Assembly (NCBI GenBank): GCA_005518185.1
Contig: RKSN01000001.1
Location: forward strand, 62,001-126,000
Length of the DNA: 64,000 nucleotides
Reading direction: 5' to 3'
Source of the DNA: Chakrabartia godavariana
GTDB lineage: Bacteria > Pseudomonadota > Alphaproteobacteria > Sphingomonadales > Sphingomonadaceae
Shown: in pieces, positions 32,966-42,369 of the stretch
Position numbering within the stretch: position 1 is the first letter of the stretch
Layout of the letters: every line of letters begins with the position of its first letter
Translations under genes and position numbers: made by a program
The notes under the pieces: model-generated
Databases searched by the model: none
What the model was told of the DNA's origin: nothing
The model's input: only the letters and a program-made list of their open reading frames with translations

Positions 32966-34861
32966 TTACGCCTTGGGCGTATACCAGATTGGTGAAGTAT
33001 AAGCGCGTTCCTGATCTTTCAGGCGTGCCCCGGCCGGGATCTTTGCGCCGTAACGCAACGCATCGAATACTGGCCAGCGCGGTGTCGGGATTTCAAGCAC
33101 GCGCAGATAATAGAAGCTGCGCACCTTGGGGTCGAATTCCGGATCGGCCCAGACCGTGCGCAGTTCGGCCGCGCCGATCGTGTTCTTGTAGCTCGCCGTC
33201 TTGAGGTCGACCGTATCGCCGACCGGCGGCAGCTTGTCGCCCATCGGCTTGCGCTTGGCCGGGTCGCTCCAGACGATGTTGAAGATCTTTTCGTGCATCT
33301 TGCCCGAAGCGTCGACCCAGCCCTTCACCATCTGGACGCGGTCCAGATTGGCGCCCATCGGGTCCTTCAGGGCAGAGACGATGAACTTGGGCGTGCCCGT
33401 GCCGGGCTTCAGGTCGCTGCCCATCGGCACGCCGCGCGTATAGCCGGCCTTGACCCAATTGGCCTTCCAGTCGGCGTCGGTGAAATCCCAGCCGCCAAAG
33501 ATGCGGACGACCATGCGTGGGCCGGTCGTCGCATAGACTTCGCGCTTGGCCATCGCATCGAAGATGGCACCACGCGTATTGGCCTTGGCCCAGACGGCGG
33601 CATAGCCGCCCGCCAGATAGTGCCAGCCAAAGCGCCCGCCGTTCGGGCCCAGGTTCTGGGCGGAGGCGGCGCGGGTCGCACTCGGCTCGGCACCGGCATG
33701 CTTGCCAAAGAAGTTGTTCTCATCCGCGGTCGACAGCGCGGTGTGGCTGTCCGTCGATCCGATCATGCCGAGCTTGTACGGATTGACGCCCGTCTTCTGC
33801 TCGATGAACAGCCCGCGCTTCAGCGCCTCGCGCACATATTCGCCCGCGAACATGTCAGGCGTCTTCTTGCCCTCCATCGTCAGGTTGCCAAGCTCCCACC
33901 CGGCATCACCGAAATCGGCGAACTCGTCATTGGGCGAGAGGAAGGGATGCGATTCACTGTCGCCCTTGATCTGCGTCGCTTCCACCAGCGGTTCATGGTT
34001 GGAACGGCGACGCGCATAGGCGGCCGTCATCGGTCCGCCATCGGGGCCGGTCAACTGGAACATCAGGCCGTTGGACACATTGGAATTGTGCGGGATGGCG
34101 AGGATCTTGCCGCCCGTCTTCTTCTCATAGCCGTCCATATAGTCCCACAGCTGGTCGGGCGTCGTGCCGACGAGCGAGGAATAAGGCTGGACCTGATCCG
34201 CGCGCTCCTTCCCGTCGCGCATGATGACGACGCGGTGCAGGTTATCGCCCTTGCGCATCAGCGTATATTCAAAGCCGTTAAACGCCGTGAACTTGCCGGG
34301 GTTGTTGTAGCGCTCGGTGATCTTGGTGTGCGATTCCCAGACGTCCTGCGTGCGCTCTTCCTGCTTTTTGGGGTCGAGCATGTCAGCGGGCAGCGTCCGC
34401 TTGGAGAAGCGGTCGATCAGCTCCATCGCGACCGCCTGCGATTCCTTCGGCCCCTTGTTCAGCTCATCATGCCAGCGCTGGAGTATGGGATCGCGCAGCA
34501 GAAAGCGCGGTGCATCGTGGATCGCCTTCAATGCGGCAAGACCATCGGAGTGGTCGGCAATTACGAGGAAGTCGAGCGGACGGGCAAGCTTTGCCTTCAG
34601 ACCGGTGGTCGAGGTGACCTCCTCACCCATGGCAAAGCGCAGCGCGTCCTCCGGCCCGAGCCGGACACCCAGACCGAACGCATCGGACGAGTTGGACGTG
34701 TGCAGGTGCGTATCGCCGAAATAGACCTGTTCGGGATATTCGGTTTCCTTGACGTCGGCGTCGGACTTCTTGCCCGACACAAGATCGCTGACCTGCCCGC
34801 AGGCCGCCAGTGACAGGCCCAGTGCGACGACGGCCGCTTTTGCCATCCAATGCGATTTCAT
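32966..34861 (-). CDS. DUF3604-domain lipoprotein
   Basis: 631 residues. The start MAKAAVVALGLSLAACGQ ends in an LAAC lipobox, so it is predicted to be lipid-anchored. VYFGDTHLHTSNSSDAFG begins the DUF3604 domain, related to PHP-type metal phosphoesterases by the HxH pair; VIADHSDGLAALKAIHD, IPHNSNVSNG and GSTDSHTALST supply further metal-ligand candidates, and TGPRMVVRIFGGWDF is typical of the family. The enzymatic activity of DUF3604 is not established to my knowledge. Single gene, divergent from the HAD-pnuC-nadR operon. Confidence 0.88.
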   Translation of the reverse strand: MKSHWMAKAAVVALGLSLAACGQVSDLVSGKKSDADVKETEYPEQVYFGDTHLHTSNSSDAFGLGVRLGPEDALRFAMGEEVTSTTGLKAKLARPLDFLVIADHSDGLAALKAIHDAPRFLLRDPILQRWHDELNKGPKESQAVAMELIDRFSKRTLPADMLDPKKQEERTQDVWESHTKITERYNNPGKFTAFNGFEYTLMRKGDNLHRVVIMRDGKERADQVQPYSSLVGTTPDQLWDYMDGYEKKTGGKILAIPHNSNVSNGLMFQLTGPDGGPMTAAYARRRSNHEPLVEATQIKGDSESHPFLSPNDEFADFGDAGWELGNLTMEGKKTPDMFAGEYVREALKRGLFIEQKTGVNPYKLGMIGSTDSHTALSTADENNFFGKHAGAEPSATRAASAQNLGPNGGRFGWHYLAGGYAAVWAKANTRGAIFDAMAKREVYATTGPRMVVRIFGGWDFTDADWKANWVKAGYTRGVPMGSDLKPGTGTPKFIVSALKDPMGANLDRVQMVKGWVDASGKMHEKIFNIVWSDPAKRKPMGDKLPPVGDTVDLKTASYKNTIGAAELRTVWADPEFDPKVRSFYYLRVLEIPTPRWPVFDALRYGAKIPAGARLKDQERAYTSPIWYTPKA

Positions 34862-34949
34862 GATCGCTCTCCCCTCTTCTTATGGCGCGATTTCAATCAG
34901 CAATCGGCCGGGTTTGCAAGGGGGCGTGCCTTTGCGTAAGCGCAACAAC

Positions 34950-35597
34950 ATGAACCAATTGGACGCAGTCATCTGGGATTTCGGCGGTGTCGTAACGTCA
35001 TCGCCGTTTGAGGCCTTCAACCGCTATGAGGCGGAGCGCGGTTTTCCGCGCGATACCATTCGCCGGATCAACGCTGCCGATCCCGATTCGAACGCCTGGG
35101 CGCTGTTCGAGCGTGCCGAAATCGATGCGGCGACCTTCGATGCGATGTTCGCGGAAGAGGCTGCACGGCTCGGGCATGAGATCCGGGGCAATGACGTGCT
35201 CGCGCTGCTGTCGGGCGACATCCGCCCGCGCATGGTCGCCGCGCTCGACACGATCAAGGCGACCGGCCTCAAGCTCGGCTGCATCACCAACAATGTCCCG
35301 GCCGGAAAGGGCGCGGGCATGTCAACCTCCGAGCAGAAGGCCGCCGCCGTCGCCGAGGTGATGACGCGGTTTGACCATATCATCGAAAGCTCCAAGGCCG
35401 GCATCCGCAAGCCGGATCCGCGCATCTATGCGATGATGTGCGAGGCGCTGTCGGTCGTGCCCGAACGCTGCATCTATCTCGATGACCTTGGCATCAACTG
35501 CAAACCTGCCGCAGTCCTCGGCATGCGCGCAATCAAGGTGACCGGCGAAGATCAGGCGCTCGCCGATCTTTCCGCGCTGACGGGACTGGCGCTTTAG
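34950..35597 (+). CDS. HAD-family (subclass IA) hydrolase
   Basis: 215 residues. AVIWDFGGVVTSS carries nucleophile Asp10, with Gly in place of the second Asp as in the ACAD10/epoxide-hydrolase N-terminal group; GCITNN is motif II, GIRKPDPRIY motif III, and IYLDDLGINCKPA motif IV. An in-frame GTG at 34926 is possible, but its Shine-Dalgarno would be too close. Five bases separate it from pnuC, so a phosphatase step in NMN or nicotinamide riboside salvage is a fair inference, though not proven. Confidence 0.85.
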   Translation: MNQLDAVIWDFGGVVTSSPFEAFNRYEAERGFPRDTIRRINAADPDSNAWALFERAEIDAATFDAMFAEEAARLGHEIRGNDVLALLSGDIRPRMVAALDTIKATGLKLGCITNNVPAGKGAGMSTSEQKAAAVAEVMTRFDHIIESSKAGIRKPDPRIYAMMCEALSVVPERCIYLDDLGINCKPAAVLGMRAIKVTGEDQALADLSALTGLAL

Positions 35598-35602
35598 GCC
35601 GC

Positions 35603-36184
35603 ATGAGCTGGCTGGAGGCCATTGCGTCGCTGTTCGGCATCGCCAACATCCTCCTGATCGTCAGGCGGAGCGTCTGGAACTTCCCCGCCGCGCTGGTGAT
35701 GGTCGCGCTCACCGGCATCGTCCTGTGGGACGCGCGGCTCTATTCGGACGCGGGGCTGCAGGCCTTTTTCTTCGTCGTGAACATCCTCGGCTGGGTGCTG
35801 TGGGCGCGCAACCGGGGCGACGCGGGGCAGATCATCGTCCGCCGGATGCGCCTGTCGGGCCGGATCATGGCCGTCGCGCTTGCCATGGCCGCCACCTGGG
35901 GCTGGGGCCTGTTCATGGCCTTCCACACCGACGCGACCAACCCGTGGTGGGATGCGAGCGTCGCGATGCTGAGCGTTACCGCCCAGATCCTGATGACGCG
36001 CCGCTTCATTGACAATTGGCACTGGTGGATCGTCGTCAACCTGATCTCGATCGGGCTGTATTGGCAAAAGCAGCTCTACTGGTTCACCGGCCTTTATGTG
36101 ATCTTCCTCGGCATGGCGGTCTGGGGTCTGGTTGAGTGGCGCCGCGCCGAAGCCCGGCAGAAGGTGGCAGGAGCCGCAGCATGA
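35603..36184 (+). CDS. pnuC: nicotinamide riboside/mononucleotide transporter PnuC
   Basis: 193 residues with seven predicted membrane helices. RRSVWNFPAALVMVALTGI, FFFVVNILGWVLWAR and WHWWIVVNLISIGLYW are PnuC marks, including the tryptophans that line the substrate path. PnuC carries nicotinamide riboside by facilitated diffusion, which is trapped by phosphorylation. The gene overlaps the nadR-type kinase by four bases (ATGA), the arrangement expected for uptake plus trapping. Confidence 0.93.
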   Translation: MSWLEAIASLFGIANILLIVRRSVWNFPAALVMVALTGIVLWDARLYSDAGLQAFFFVVNILGWVLWARNRGDAGQIIVRRMRLSGRIMAVALAMAATWGWGLFMAFHTDATNPWWDASVAMLSVTAQILMTRRFIDNWHWWIVVNLISIGLYWQKQLYWFTGLYVIFLGMAVWGLVEWRRAEARQKVAGAAA

Positions 36185-36744
36185 CCGTCCGCACCCTGTG
36201 CCTCCACGGCCCGGAAAGTACGGGCAAGACGGTGCTGGCCGCTGGCCTGTCCGACCGGCTGGGTGGCGCAGAGGTGGTGTCCGAATATGGGCGCGAATGG
36301 TGCGAGGCGAACGGCACCTATACCAGCATGGCCGATCTGGTGACGATCGCGAAGGAACAGAACCGCCGCATCGCTGCCGCCATCGCCCGCGCCGCGGCAA
36401 GGGCCGCGCCCGGTGCGGACGTGTGGGTCATCCTTGATACCGATGCCGTGATGACCGCCGTCTGGGCGGACATGCTCCATGGCGGGCAGGATCCGTGGTT
36501 TGCGGACCTCACGCACACGGCCGATCTCTACCTTGTCCCCGACATTGACCTGCCCTGGATCGATGACGGCATCCGCTATTTCGGTCAGGCCGATATCCGC
36601 AAGCGCTTCATGGACATGGCCATCGCCGAACTCGAGAAACGCAGCCTGCCCTATGCGATGGTGCGCGGGCAGGGCGAGGCACGGTTGGAAAGTGCGCTGG
36701 CGGCGTTGAGGGCGTGGATGGCGGCTGGCGGCTACGCCCTCTAA
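36181..36744 (+). CDS. nadR: nicotinamide riboside kinase domain protein (NadR-like)
   Basis: 187 residues. Walker A GPESTGKT at 9-16 and VSEYGREWCEANGTYTSMAD are the signature of the NadR ribosylnicotinamide-kinase domain; DVWVILDTDAVMTAVWADM is the next conserved block. It has neither the helix-turn-helix nor the NMN adenylyltransferase domain of enterobacterial NadR, so it is a stand-alone kinase making NMN. Its stop overlaps the convergent surface-protein gene by four bases. Confidence 0.9.
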   Translation: MTVRTLCLHGPESTGKTVLAAGLSDRLGGAEVVSEYGREWCEANGTYTSMADLVTIAKEQNRRIAAAIARAAARAAPGADVWVILDTDAVMTAVWADMLHGGQDPWFADLTHTADLYLVPDIDLPWIDDGIRYFGQADIRKRFMDMAIAELEKRSLPYAMVRGQGEARLESALAALRAWMAAGGYAL

Positions 36745-37880
36745 TTGATCGTCACATCGAAATAGGCGGTGCGGGTGCTGCCCGCGGCAATGTTGGACAG
36801 CGTTGCGGATATGCTGCCCCCACTGAAGCTGCCGCCGACGCTGCCATCGGCGTTGCAGGAACTCCCGGTGGCCGTGCCGTTGACCCGCAGGCTGCCCGCC
36901 ACATAGGTCTCGGGCAGTGCGCCAAGCGGATCCGACAGGGTGACAGATGTGGCCGTCGGGTTGCTTGCCGGGTTGGTGACGGCGATGCAATAGCGGACCT
37001 GCGCGCCGGGGATCAGTTTCGGGTTGGTCGTACCGTTGACAGGATCGGACAGGACCGTGCTCGATTTGATCACCGAGACCGCCGTCACCGGGCAAAGCGG
37101 GACATAGATTCGATCGAGCGCAAAATCATCGGAAATGCCGCCGCCGCCTGACATGACGAAGCTGACCTGCGGCGGCGTGGATGACGCGTAAGGCACGACG
37201 ATCTGGAGCGTGTACCAGCGGCTCAGACTGCCCGCGCCGCCGTCGTTCACATAGCTGTTGGGCGTGCTGGAGCCATAAGTCGCGCCGTTGAACAACGCGC
37301 CCGTTGCCTTGCCGATGGTATTCCCGGCGACCGTCGTGACGGTGAAATAGGTCGTCCCGTTGACCTTGAGCGAGAGGGTCGCGGCACTGTTGGTCGTCCC
37401 GCCGGCCTGTCGCCACCCCATGTCGAACCAGATGTGCAGCTCATTGGCGAAATAGGTGATGTGGCTGCCTGAAGGATTGGCGATGGTCAGCGTGTCGTTG
37501 GCGGCGTCATTTTCGTTGATGACGAACGCCGTCAGGCTGGCTGCAGGATAGGCGTTGGCATCCTGCCCGGATGGTGCGGCGGACGCATTTTCGACAGCGG
37601 CGCGGCTGTTATAGATGGTGCCGTAGACTGCAGGGTCGAGACCCTGATTGTGCATCCAGCTGCCCGTAGCGGAATAGCCGGTCAGGCCGGACTCAAAGCT
37701 GCCATTGCTGTCCAGATTGACTGGTGAGGAACAGTTCTGCGCGCGCGCGGGCTGACCAATAACCGCGAGGGCAAATATCAACAGCGCGGCCGCGAGCTTC
37801 AAAGCTTGGGAGCTGCGCCGCAGCACGTCGGCCAAGGGACGTGCCCGCGCAAACTTTTTACGGCGGTGGTGCAGGATCAT
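36741..37880 (-). CDS. secreted or surface protein with DUF11-like C-terminal domain
   Basis: 379 residues from the ATG at 37880. A long basic N-region (HHRRKKFARARP) precedes the hydrophobic segment LKLAAALLIFALAVIGQPARAQ, a signal peptide. Residues about 50-230 (NLDSNGSFESGLTGYS, SWMHNQG, ITYFANELHIWFDMGWRQAG) resemble a carbohydrate-binding-like beta-sandwich. The last 110 residues (VSVIKSSTVLSDPVNG, VRYCIAVTNPASNPTATSVT, TRTAYFDVTIN) form a DUF11/conserved-repeat domain found in bacterial surface proteins. No sorting signal is seen. Role unknown. Confidence 0.75.
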   Translation of the reverse strand: MILHHRRKKFARARPLADVLRRSSQALKLAAALLIFALAVIGQPARAQNCSSPVNLDSNGSFESGLTGYSATGSWMHNQGLDPAVYGTIYNSRAAVENASAAPSGQDANAYPAASLTAFVINENDAANDTLTIANPSGSHITYFANELHIWFDMGWRQAGGTTNSAATLSLKVNGTTYFTVTTVAGNTIGKATGALFNGATYGSSTPNSYVNDGGAGSLSRWYTLQIVVPYASSTPPQVSFVMSGGGGISDDFALDRIYVPLCPVTAVSVIKSSTVLSDPVNGTTNPKLIPGAQVRYCIAVTNPASNPTATSVTLSDPLGALPETYVAGSLRVNGTATGSSCNADGSVGGSFSGGSISATLSNIAAGSTRTAYFDVTIN

Positions 37881-37986
37881 TTGGTTCGAAAACGACCAAA
37901 TGCCTGAACTTTTTAGCAAACAGGAAACGGCTAGACTCGCCGCGCCCAATCCGCTCGAATGGGAAGAGCAGCAGAGGGAGGGCTCA

Positions 37987-38907
37987 TTGGCATCCGAATT
38001 TACGTGGTCGCCTGACAGCACGTCTGGCATCCGCCAGCGTTTCGTGTCCGCGAATGGGCTGCGCTTTGAAATGGCTGAGGCAGGAGACCCGACCTCGCGG
38101 AGGCTGGCATTATGTCTGCACGGCTTTCCCGAACTCAATTACAGCTGGCGGTTCCAGATGCCGCTGCTCGCAGCGCGCGGGTGGCGCGTGTGGGCGGCGA
38201 ATTCGCGGGGCTATGGGGCGTCGGACAAGCCAGCGGGGGTGGGCGCCTATGCGCTTGACCATCTGACGGCGGATGTCGCCGCGCTCATCGATCTTGCCGC
38301 GTCGGAGCATCCGGTGGATGAGGTGATGCTCGTCGCGCATGACTGGGGTGCGATCATCGCCTGGGCGTTCGCCATCGCCAAGGTCCGCCCGTTGACCAAA
38401 CTTGTCATCATGAACGTGCCGCACCCATTGGTCGGTATGCGCGAGATTCGCACCTGGTCGCAGCTGAAGAAGAGCTGGTACATCTTCTTCTTCCAGCTGC
38501 CCGGCCTGCCCGAGCGCGTGTTCGGCAAGGATGGCGCGCAGGCGATCCGCGGTGCGTTCTACAACATGGCGGTGGACAAGAGCCGCTTCGGGCCGGAGGT
38601 GCTGGACACCTACGCCGCTGCTGCCTCACGGCCCGGCGCGCTGACCGGCATGATCAACTATTACCGCGCGCTGCTCCGGCACCGCGATACGCTCGATCTG
38701 GGGGACCACCGGGTCGAAATTCCGACACTGATGGTCTGGGGCGAGGAAGACAGCGCGCTCGGCCTCGGCTGCACGGTCGGGACCGAGCAATGGGTGCCGA
38801 AACTTGAACTTCATCGCCTGCCCGGCGTCTCCCACTGGGTGCAGCAGGAAGCGCCGGAAAAGGTCAATGCGATCCTGACCGACTGGCTGGACCGCAACGG
38901 GGGGTAG
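37987..38907 (+). CDS. alpha/beta hydrolase, epoxide-hydrolase/haloalkane-dehalogenase-like
   Basis: About 306 residues. LCLHGFPELNYSWRFQMPLL gives the oxyanion HGxP, VAHDWGAIIAWAFA the nucleophile Asp, LMVWGEEDSALG the acid region, and GVSHWVQQEAPEKV the catalytic His. The D-W-G nucleophile and lid region fit epoxide hydrolases. Start: a TTG at 37987 has GAGGGAGGG at good spacing. The ATG at 37900 is open, but the codons between have little coding character and include promoter-like GCTAGACT. Divergent from the surface-protein gene. Confidence 0.88.
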   Translation: MASEFTWSPDSTSGIRQRFVSANGLRFEMAEAGDPTSRRLALCLHGFPELNYSWRFQMPLLAARGWRVWAANSRGYGASDKPAGVGAYALDHLTADVAALIDLAASEHPVDEVMLVAHDWGAIIAWAFAIAKVRPLTKLVIMNVPHPLVGMREIRTWSQLKKSWYIFFFQLPGLPERVFGKDGAQAIRGAFYNMAVDKSRFGPEVLDTYAAAASRPGALTGMINYYRALLRHRDTLDLGDHRVEIPTLMVWGEEDSALGLGCTVGTEQWVPKLELHRLPGVSHWVQQEAPEKVNAILTDWLDRNGG

Positions 38908-38914
38908 GGCAACA

Positions 38915-38971
38915 CCGTTCGTCCCGAGCGACGTCGAGGGACGGTGTCTCGACTTCGCTCGACACGAACGG
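38915..38971. repeat. inverted repeat (CCGTTCGT ... ACGAACGG)
   Basis: CCGTTCGTCCCGAGCGACGT continuing into CGAGGGACGG is followed by the opposed half-unit ending ACACGAACGG. A related unit on the other strand is at 62782-62810. It fills the gap between convergent genes. Confidence 0.7.
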
Positions 38972-38981
38972 CTTTGGAGAA

Positions 38982-39773
38982 TTACTCCGCCTTTGGCGCG
39001 GCCGCACTCGCGTCGGTGGGCAGCCCGCCCAGCGTGCCGACCATCTTCTTGTAAGCATCGAGATAGGCGAGCACGATGACCTGCCCGATCTCGGAATTCT
39101 GGTAGCCGCCGCCACCGGCCGCGGCGAGGCCACCGCCCCACCAGGCACCGCCGCCGGCGCCCCAGCTGACGTCCTTCTTGCGGTAATAGCCTTCGGACAG
39201 GCTTTCGATCTCGGTGGTGCGGACATTGACGAGGCTCAGCGTCACATTGGCTTCCTTCTTGGAAACCTTGAGCCCGCCCAGAAGGCCGCCGAACATGCGG
39301 CCGCCGAGCATCCCGCCGATGCCCCCGGCCAGACCGCCGCCGCCGGAGTTGGAATTGGTCGTGACGATATCGGGCACCACGACATAGTCGGCCGCCTTCA
39401 CCTGACGCTTGCCGATATTGGAACCGCGCTGCAGCTCCCCGTCATCGCCCAGCGCGCGTTCGACGGCACGTGCGGCGAGGCCACCGCCACGGTCAACGAG
39501 GCCGAAGCAGCCCGATTTCATGACGAAGAATTTGATGATTGCCTCGGGGTTGGACAGGCCGAGTTCGGTCCACCACTTGTTCTCGGGCTCGGTGATCGCA
39601 ATCGTACCCAGCTTGCGGGTGCAGGTCGGGATTTCGGCTGTGCCCTTGTCCTGCGCCTTTTTGGCGGAGGATTTGTCCTCCGATTCCGGCTTGGCAAAAG
39701 CGGGTGTGGTCATGGTTGCATGCAGCAGCATCGCCGCTGCGGCGAGCGCGGAAATCATGGTACGCATCGACAT
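38982..39773 (-). CDS. CsgG/HfaB-like secreted protein
   Basis: 263 residues with signal peptide ([19 protein letters not shown], AxA at AFA). [18 protein letters not shown], a [22 protein letters not shown] segment, [11 protein letters not shown] and [15 protein letters not shown] follow the CsgG fold, in which homologues form outer-membrane pores for curli or holdfast. A glycine-rich insert ([20 protein letters not shown]) lies near the middle. Unlike true CsgG there is no obvious lipobox and no csg/hfa genes nearby, so the role is open. Confidence 0.8.
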   Translation of the reverse strand: MSMRTMISALAAAAMLLHATMTTPAFAKPESEDKSSAKKAQDKGTAEIPTCTRKLGTIAITEPENKWWTELGLSNPEAIIKFFVMKSGCFGLVDRGGGLAARAVERALGDDGELQRGSNIGKRQVKAADYVVVPDIVTTNSNSGGGGLAGGIGGMLGGRMFGGLLGGLKVSKKEANVTLSLVNVRTTEIESLSEGYYRKKDVSWGAGGGAWWGGGLAAAGGGGYQNSEIGQVIVLAYLDAYKKMVGTLGGLPTDASAAAPKAE

Positions 39774-39969
39774 TCAGTCCCCTGTTTCAAAGGGCCGATG
39801 CGACTTTGCGTCCGTCATTCAGCCCTGTCCGGTGCGACCCGATGCGGAACGGAGCGTAGCAAAGCGGACAGCACCTTGCCAACGCCGTTTCGGCGTAGCG
39901 GCAACGCGTGGCTTCTCGGGGCAAGACGCCCCTTTGCCCTTGGCCGCCAAGGCTGCTAGGGCGCCCCCC

Positions 39970-41796
39970 ATGTCCACGCCGCTTTCCAAAATCCGCAACT
40001 TCTCGATCATCGCGCATATTGACCACGGCAAGTCCACATTGGCTGACCGGCTGATCCAGCGCACGGGCGGGCTGACCGACCGCGAAATGACCGCGCAGGT
40101 GCTCGACAACATGGATATCGAGAAGGAGCGCGGCATCACCATCAAGGCGCAGACGGTACGCCTCAACTACACGGCGAAGGACGGTGAAACCTATACGTTG
40201 AACCTGATGGACACGCCGGGCCATGTCGACTTCGCCTATGAGGTCAGCCGCAGCCTCGCTGCGTGCGAAGGCGCGCTGCTTGTCGTCGACGCGGCGCAGG
40301 GCGTTGAGGCGCAGACCCTCGCCAATGTCTACCAGTCGATCGAGCATGACCATGAGATCGTGCCCGTCATCAACAAGATCGATCTTCCCGCCGCCGAAGT
40401 CGATAAGGTCAAGAACGAGATCGAAGAGATCATCGGTTTGCCCGCTGACGATGCGGTGCTGACCAGTGCCAAGTCAGGCATCGGCATCGACGAGGTGCTC
40501 GAAGCGATCGTCACGCGCATTCCGCCGCCCAAGGGCGATGCGAACGCGCCTTTGAAGGCGATGCTCGTCGACAGCTGGTACGATCCCTATCTGGGTGTCG
40601 TCATCCTCGTCCGCATCATGGATGGCGTCCTGAAAAAGGGGCAGCAGATCAAGTTCATGCAGGCGGGCACCGTCCACCTCGTGGACCGCGTCGGCTGCAT
40701 GCGCCCGAAGATCGAGAACCTGCCGGAACTCGGCACCGGCGAAATCGGCTTCATCACCGCCCAGATCAAGGATGTCAGCCAGGCGCGCGTCGGCGACACC
40801 ATCACCGATGCCAAGCGACCGGCAGACGCCCCGCTGCCGGGCTTCAAGGAAGTCCAGCCGGTCGTGTTCTGCGGTCTCTTCCCGGTGGACGCGGCGGACT
40901 TTGAAAAGCTGCGTGAGAGCATCTCCAAGCTGCGGTTGAACGATGCGAGCTTCAGCTTTGAAATGGAGACTTCGGCCGCGCTCGGCTTTGGCTTCCGTTG
41001 CGGGTTCCTCGGGCTGCTCCATCTGGAAATCATTCAGGAGCGCCTGACGCGCGAATATGATCTGGACCTGATCACGACGGCGCCATCGGTGGTCTATCGC
41101 CTCCAGCTGACCAAGGCGGCAGGCGAAGCCGAAGGCCGCGAGATCGAGCTTCACAATCCGGCCGATATGCCCGATCCCAACCGGATCGCGGAAATCGAGG
41201 AGCCGTGGATTGAGGCCACGATCTATGTGCCCGACGAATATCTGGGGTCCATCCTGAAGCTCTGCCAGGACCGGCGCGGCATCCAGAAGAACCTGACCTA
41301 TGTCGGCGGCCGCGCGCAGGTGACATACGAACTGCCGCTCAACGAAGTCGTGTTCGACTTTTATGACCGCCTGAAGAGCATCAGCCGTGGCTATGCGAGC
41401 TTTGACTATCACCAGATCGGCCACCGGCCGGGCGATCTTGTGAAGATGAGTATCCTCGTCAACAATGAGCCGGTCGATGCGCTGTCGATGATCGTGCACC
41501 GTGGCACCGCCGAATCGCGTGGCCGTGGCATGTGCGAGCGGCTGAAGGACCTCATCCCGCGCCACCTGTTCAAGATCCCGATTCAGGCGGCGATTGGCGG
41601 CAAGGTCATTGCGCGCGAAACGATTGCGGCGCTGCGCAAGGATGTGACCGCGAAATGCTATGGCGGCGACGCCACCCGCAAGCGCAAGCTTCTGGAAAAG
41701 CAGAAGGAAGGCAAAAAGCGGATGCGCGAATATGGGTCGGTCCAGATTCCGCAGGAAGCCTTTATTGCGGCGCTCCGCATGGGTGATGAGGGCTGA
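39970..41796 (+). CDS. lepA: elongation factor 4 (LepA)
   Basis: 608 residues, normal LepA length. [18 protein letters not shown] (G1), [17 protein letters not shown] (G2), DTPGHVDF (G3), NKIDLP (G4) and SAKSG (G5) are all present, followed by domains II-V and the LepA-specific C-terminal domain with [23 protein letters not shown] ribosome-associated GTPase that helps back-translocation and subunit assembly. The ATG at 39970 is preceded by non-coding sequence despite an open frame. It ends in TGATG, coupling it to a small downstream gene. Confidence 0.97.
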   Translation: MSTPLSKIRNFSIIAHIDHGKSTLADRLIQRTGGLTDREMTAQVLDNMDIEKERGITIKAQTVRLNYTAKDGETYTLNLMDTPGHVDFAYEVSRSLAACEGALLVVDAAQGVEAQTLANVYQSIEHDHEIVPVINKIDLPAAEVDKVKNEIEEIIGLPADDAVLTSAKSGIGIDEVLEAIVTRIPPPKGDANAPLKAMLVDSWYDPYLGVVILVRIMDGVLKKGQQIKFMQAGTVHLVDRVGCMRPKIENLPELGTGEIGFITAQIKDVSQARVGDTITDAKRPADAPLPGFKEVQPVVFCGLFPVDAADFEKLRESISKLRLNDASFSFEMETSAALGFGFRCGFLGLLHLEIIQERLTREYDLDLITTAPSVVYRLQLTKAAGEAEGREIELHNPADMPDPNRIAEIEEPWIEATIYVPDEYLGSILKLCQDRRGIQKNLTYVGGRAQVTYELPLNEVVFDFYDRLKSISRGYASFDYHQIGHRPGDLVKMSILVNNEPVDALSMIVHRGTAESRGRGMCERLKDLIPRHLFKIPIQAAIGGKVIARETIAALRKDVTAKCYGGDATRKRKLLEKQKEGKKRMREYGSVQIPQEAFIAALRMGDEG

Positions 41797-41975
41797 TGGC
41801 CGGCGATCGCTTTGAGCGGCACAAGCAGCCCTGGACCAGCGCGGAGATCCAGAAACTCCATACGCTCGCCAAGAAGGGCACGCCGCTCCGCCAGATCGCC
41901 AAGGCCATGTCGCGCAGCGAAGACAGCATCAAGGATCGCGCCCGCCTGGACGGGCTGGCCATCCCGCGCGGATAG
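41796..41975 (+). CDS. small SANT/Myb-like helix-turn-helix protein, 59 aa
   Basis: The ATG shares its A with the lepA stop (TGATG). The peptide KQPWTSAEIQKLHTLAKKGT, LRQIAKAMSRSE and SIKDRARLDG follows the Myb/SANT pattern: W-x3-E, then a helix with alternating hydrophobics, a turn, and a recognition-like helix with R/S and a second arginine-rich helix. It is basic and likely binds DNA. The overlap with lepA argues for real translation. Not a named family that I can identify. Confidence 0.7.
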   Translation: MAGDRFERHKQPWTSAEIQKLHTLAKKGTPLRQIAKAMSRSEDSIKDRARLDGLAIPRG

Positions 41976-41978
41976 AAA

Positions 41979-42011
41979 AAGGGCCCCGGCAAAGCCCTGC
42001 CGGAGCCCCTT
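41979..42011 (+). terminator. probable terminator after lepA operon
   Basis: AAGGG-CCCCGGCA pairs with TGCCGG-GCCCCTT with one bulge and one mismatch, preceded by AAAA and placed four bases after the small gene's stop. The T tract is only two bases long. Confidence 0.5.
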
Positions 42012-42177
42012 CATGACTGTCCGTCGGCATCGAACGCGACGCTCATCAGGAAGCCGCCAGCCGTCGTCCTGGCTTGCAATTTTTGTACAAATCCGCCATA
42101 CAGCTTCATCAAGCGTGTCCGATCAACATTTTGTTGGTCGTTCAGACATTTGGGTAGGAGCGGGCGGTTCAACGCAT

Positions 42178-42331
42178 TGTGCGGGGCTCCCAGGTGCGAC
42201 GGTTTTTGCAGGAATTCCGGTTGAGAAGTTGGCCGGAAGAGTGCCCCGCTGCCACGTTTCGTCTTCGGACGAAGGGTGGTGGCGTCGGCGCCGGGGAGGA
42301 GTCAAGGGTCGCTGGTTCCTCCCCGAATTTT
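42178..42331 (+). ncRNA. candidate structured RNA with terminator-like 3' end
   Basis: Four helices can form. (I) GCGGGGC 42181-42187 with GCCCCGC 42243-42249. (II) TTCCGG 42215-42220 with CCGGAA 42233-42238. (III) A 16-bp stem 42248-42263/42268-42283 closed by a TTCG tetraloop, with one mismatch and G-U pairs. (IV) CGGGGAGGA 42292-42300 with TCCTCCCCG 42317-42325, followed by AATTTT. Helix I competes with the last bases of III. A very stable tetraloop stem followed by a hairpin plus T-rich tract is what a small RNA would show. Direction is inferred from the tract. It matches no RNA family I can name (not RNase P, 6S, SRP or tmRNA). Confidence 0.4.
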
Positions 42332-42369
42332 CCCTCTGGCGTCAGCGCGGTGGCGCAGCACCGTTCGGA

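Noticed and set aside
42123-42305. Short frames in the gap after lepA, both strands
   Set aside because: They run through the hairpins, have no ribosome binding site and show no protein character.
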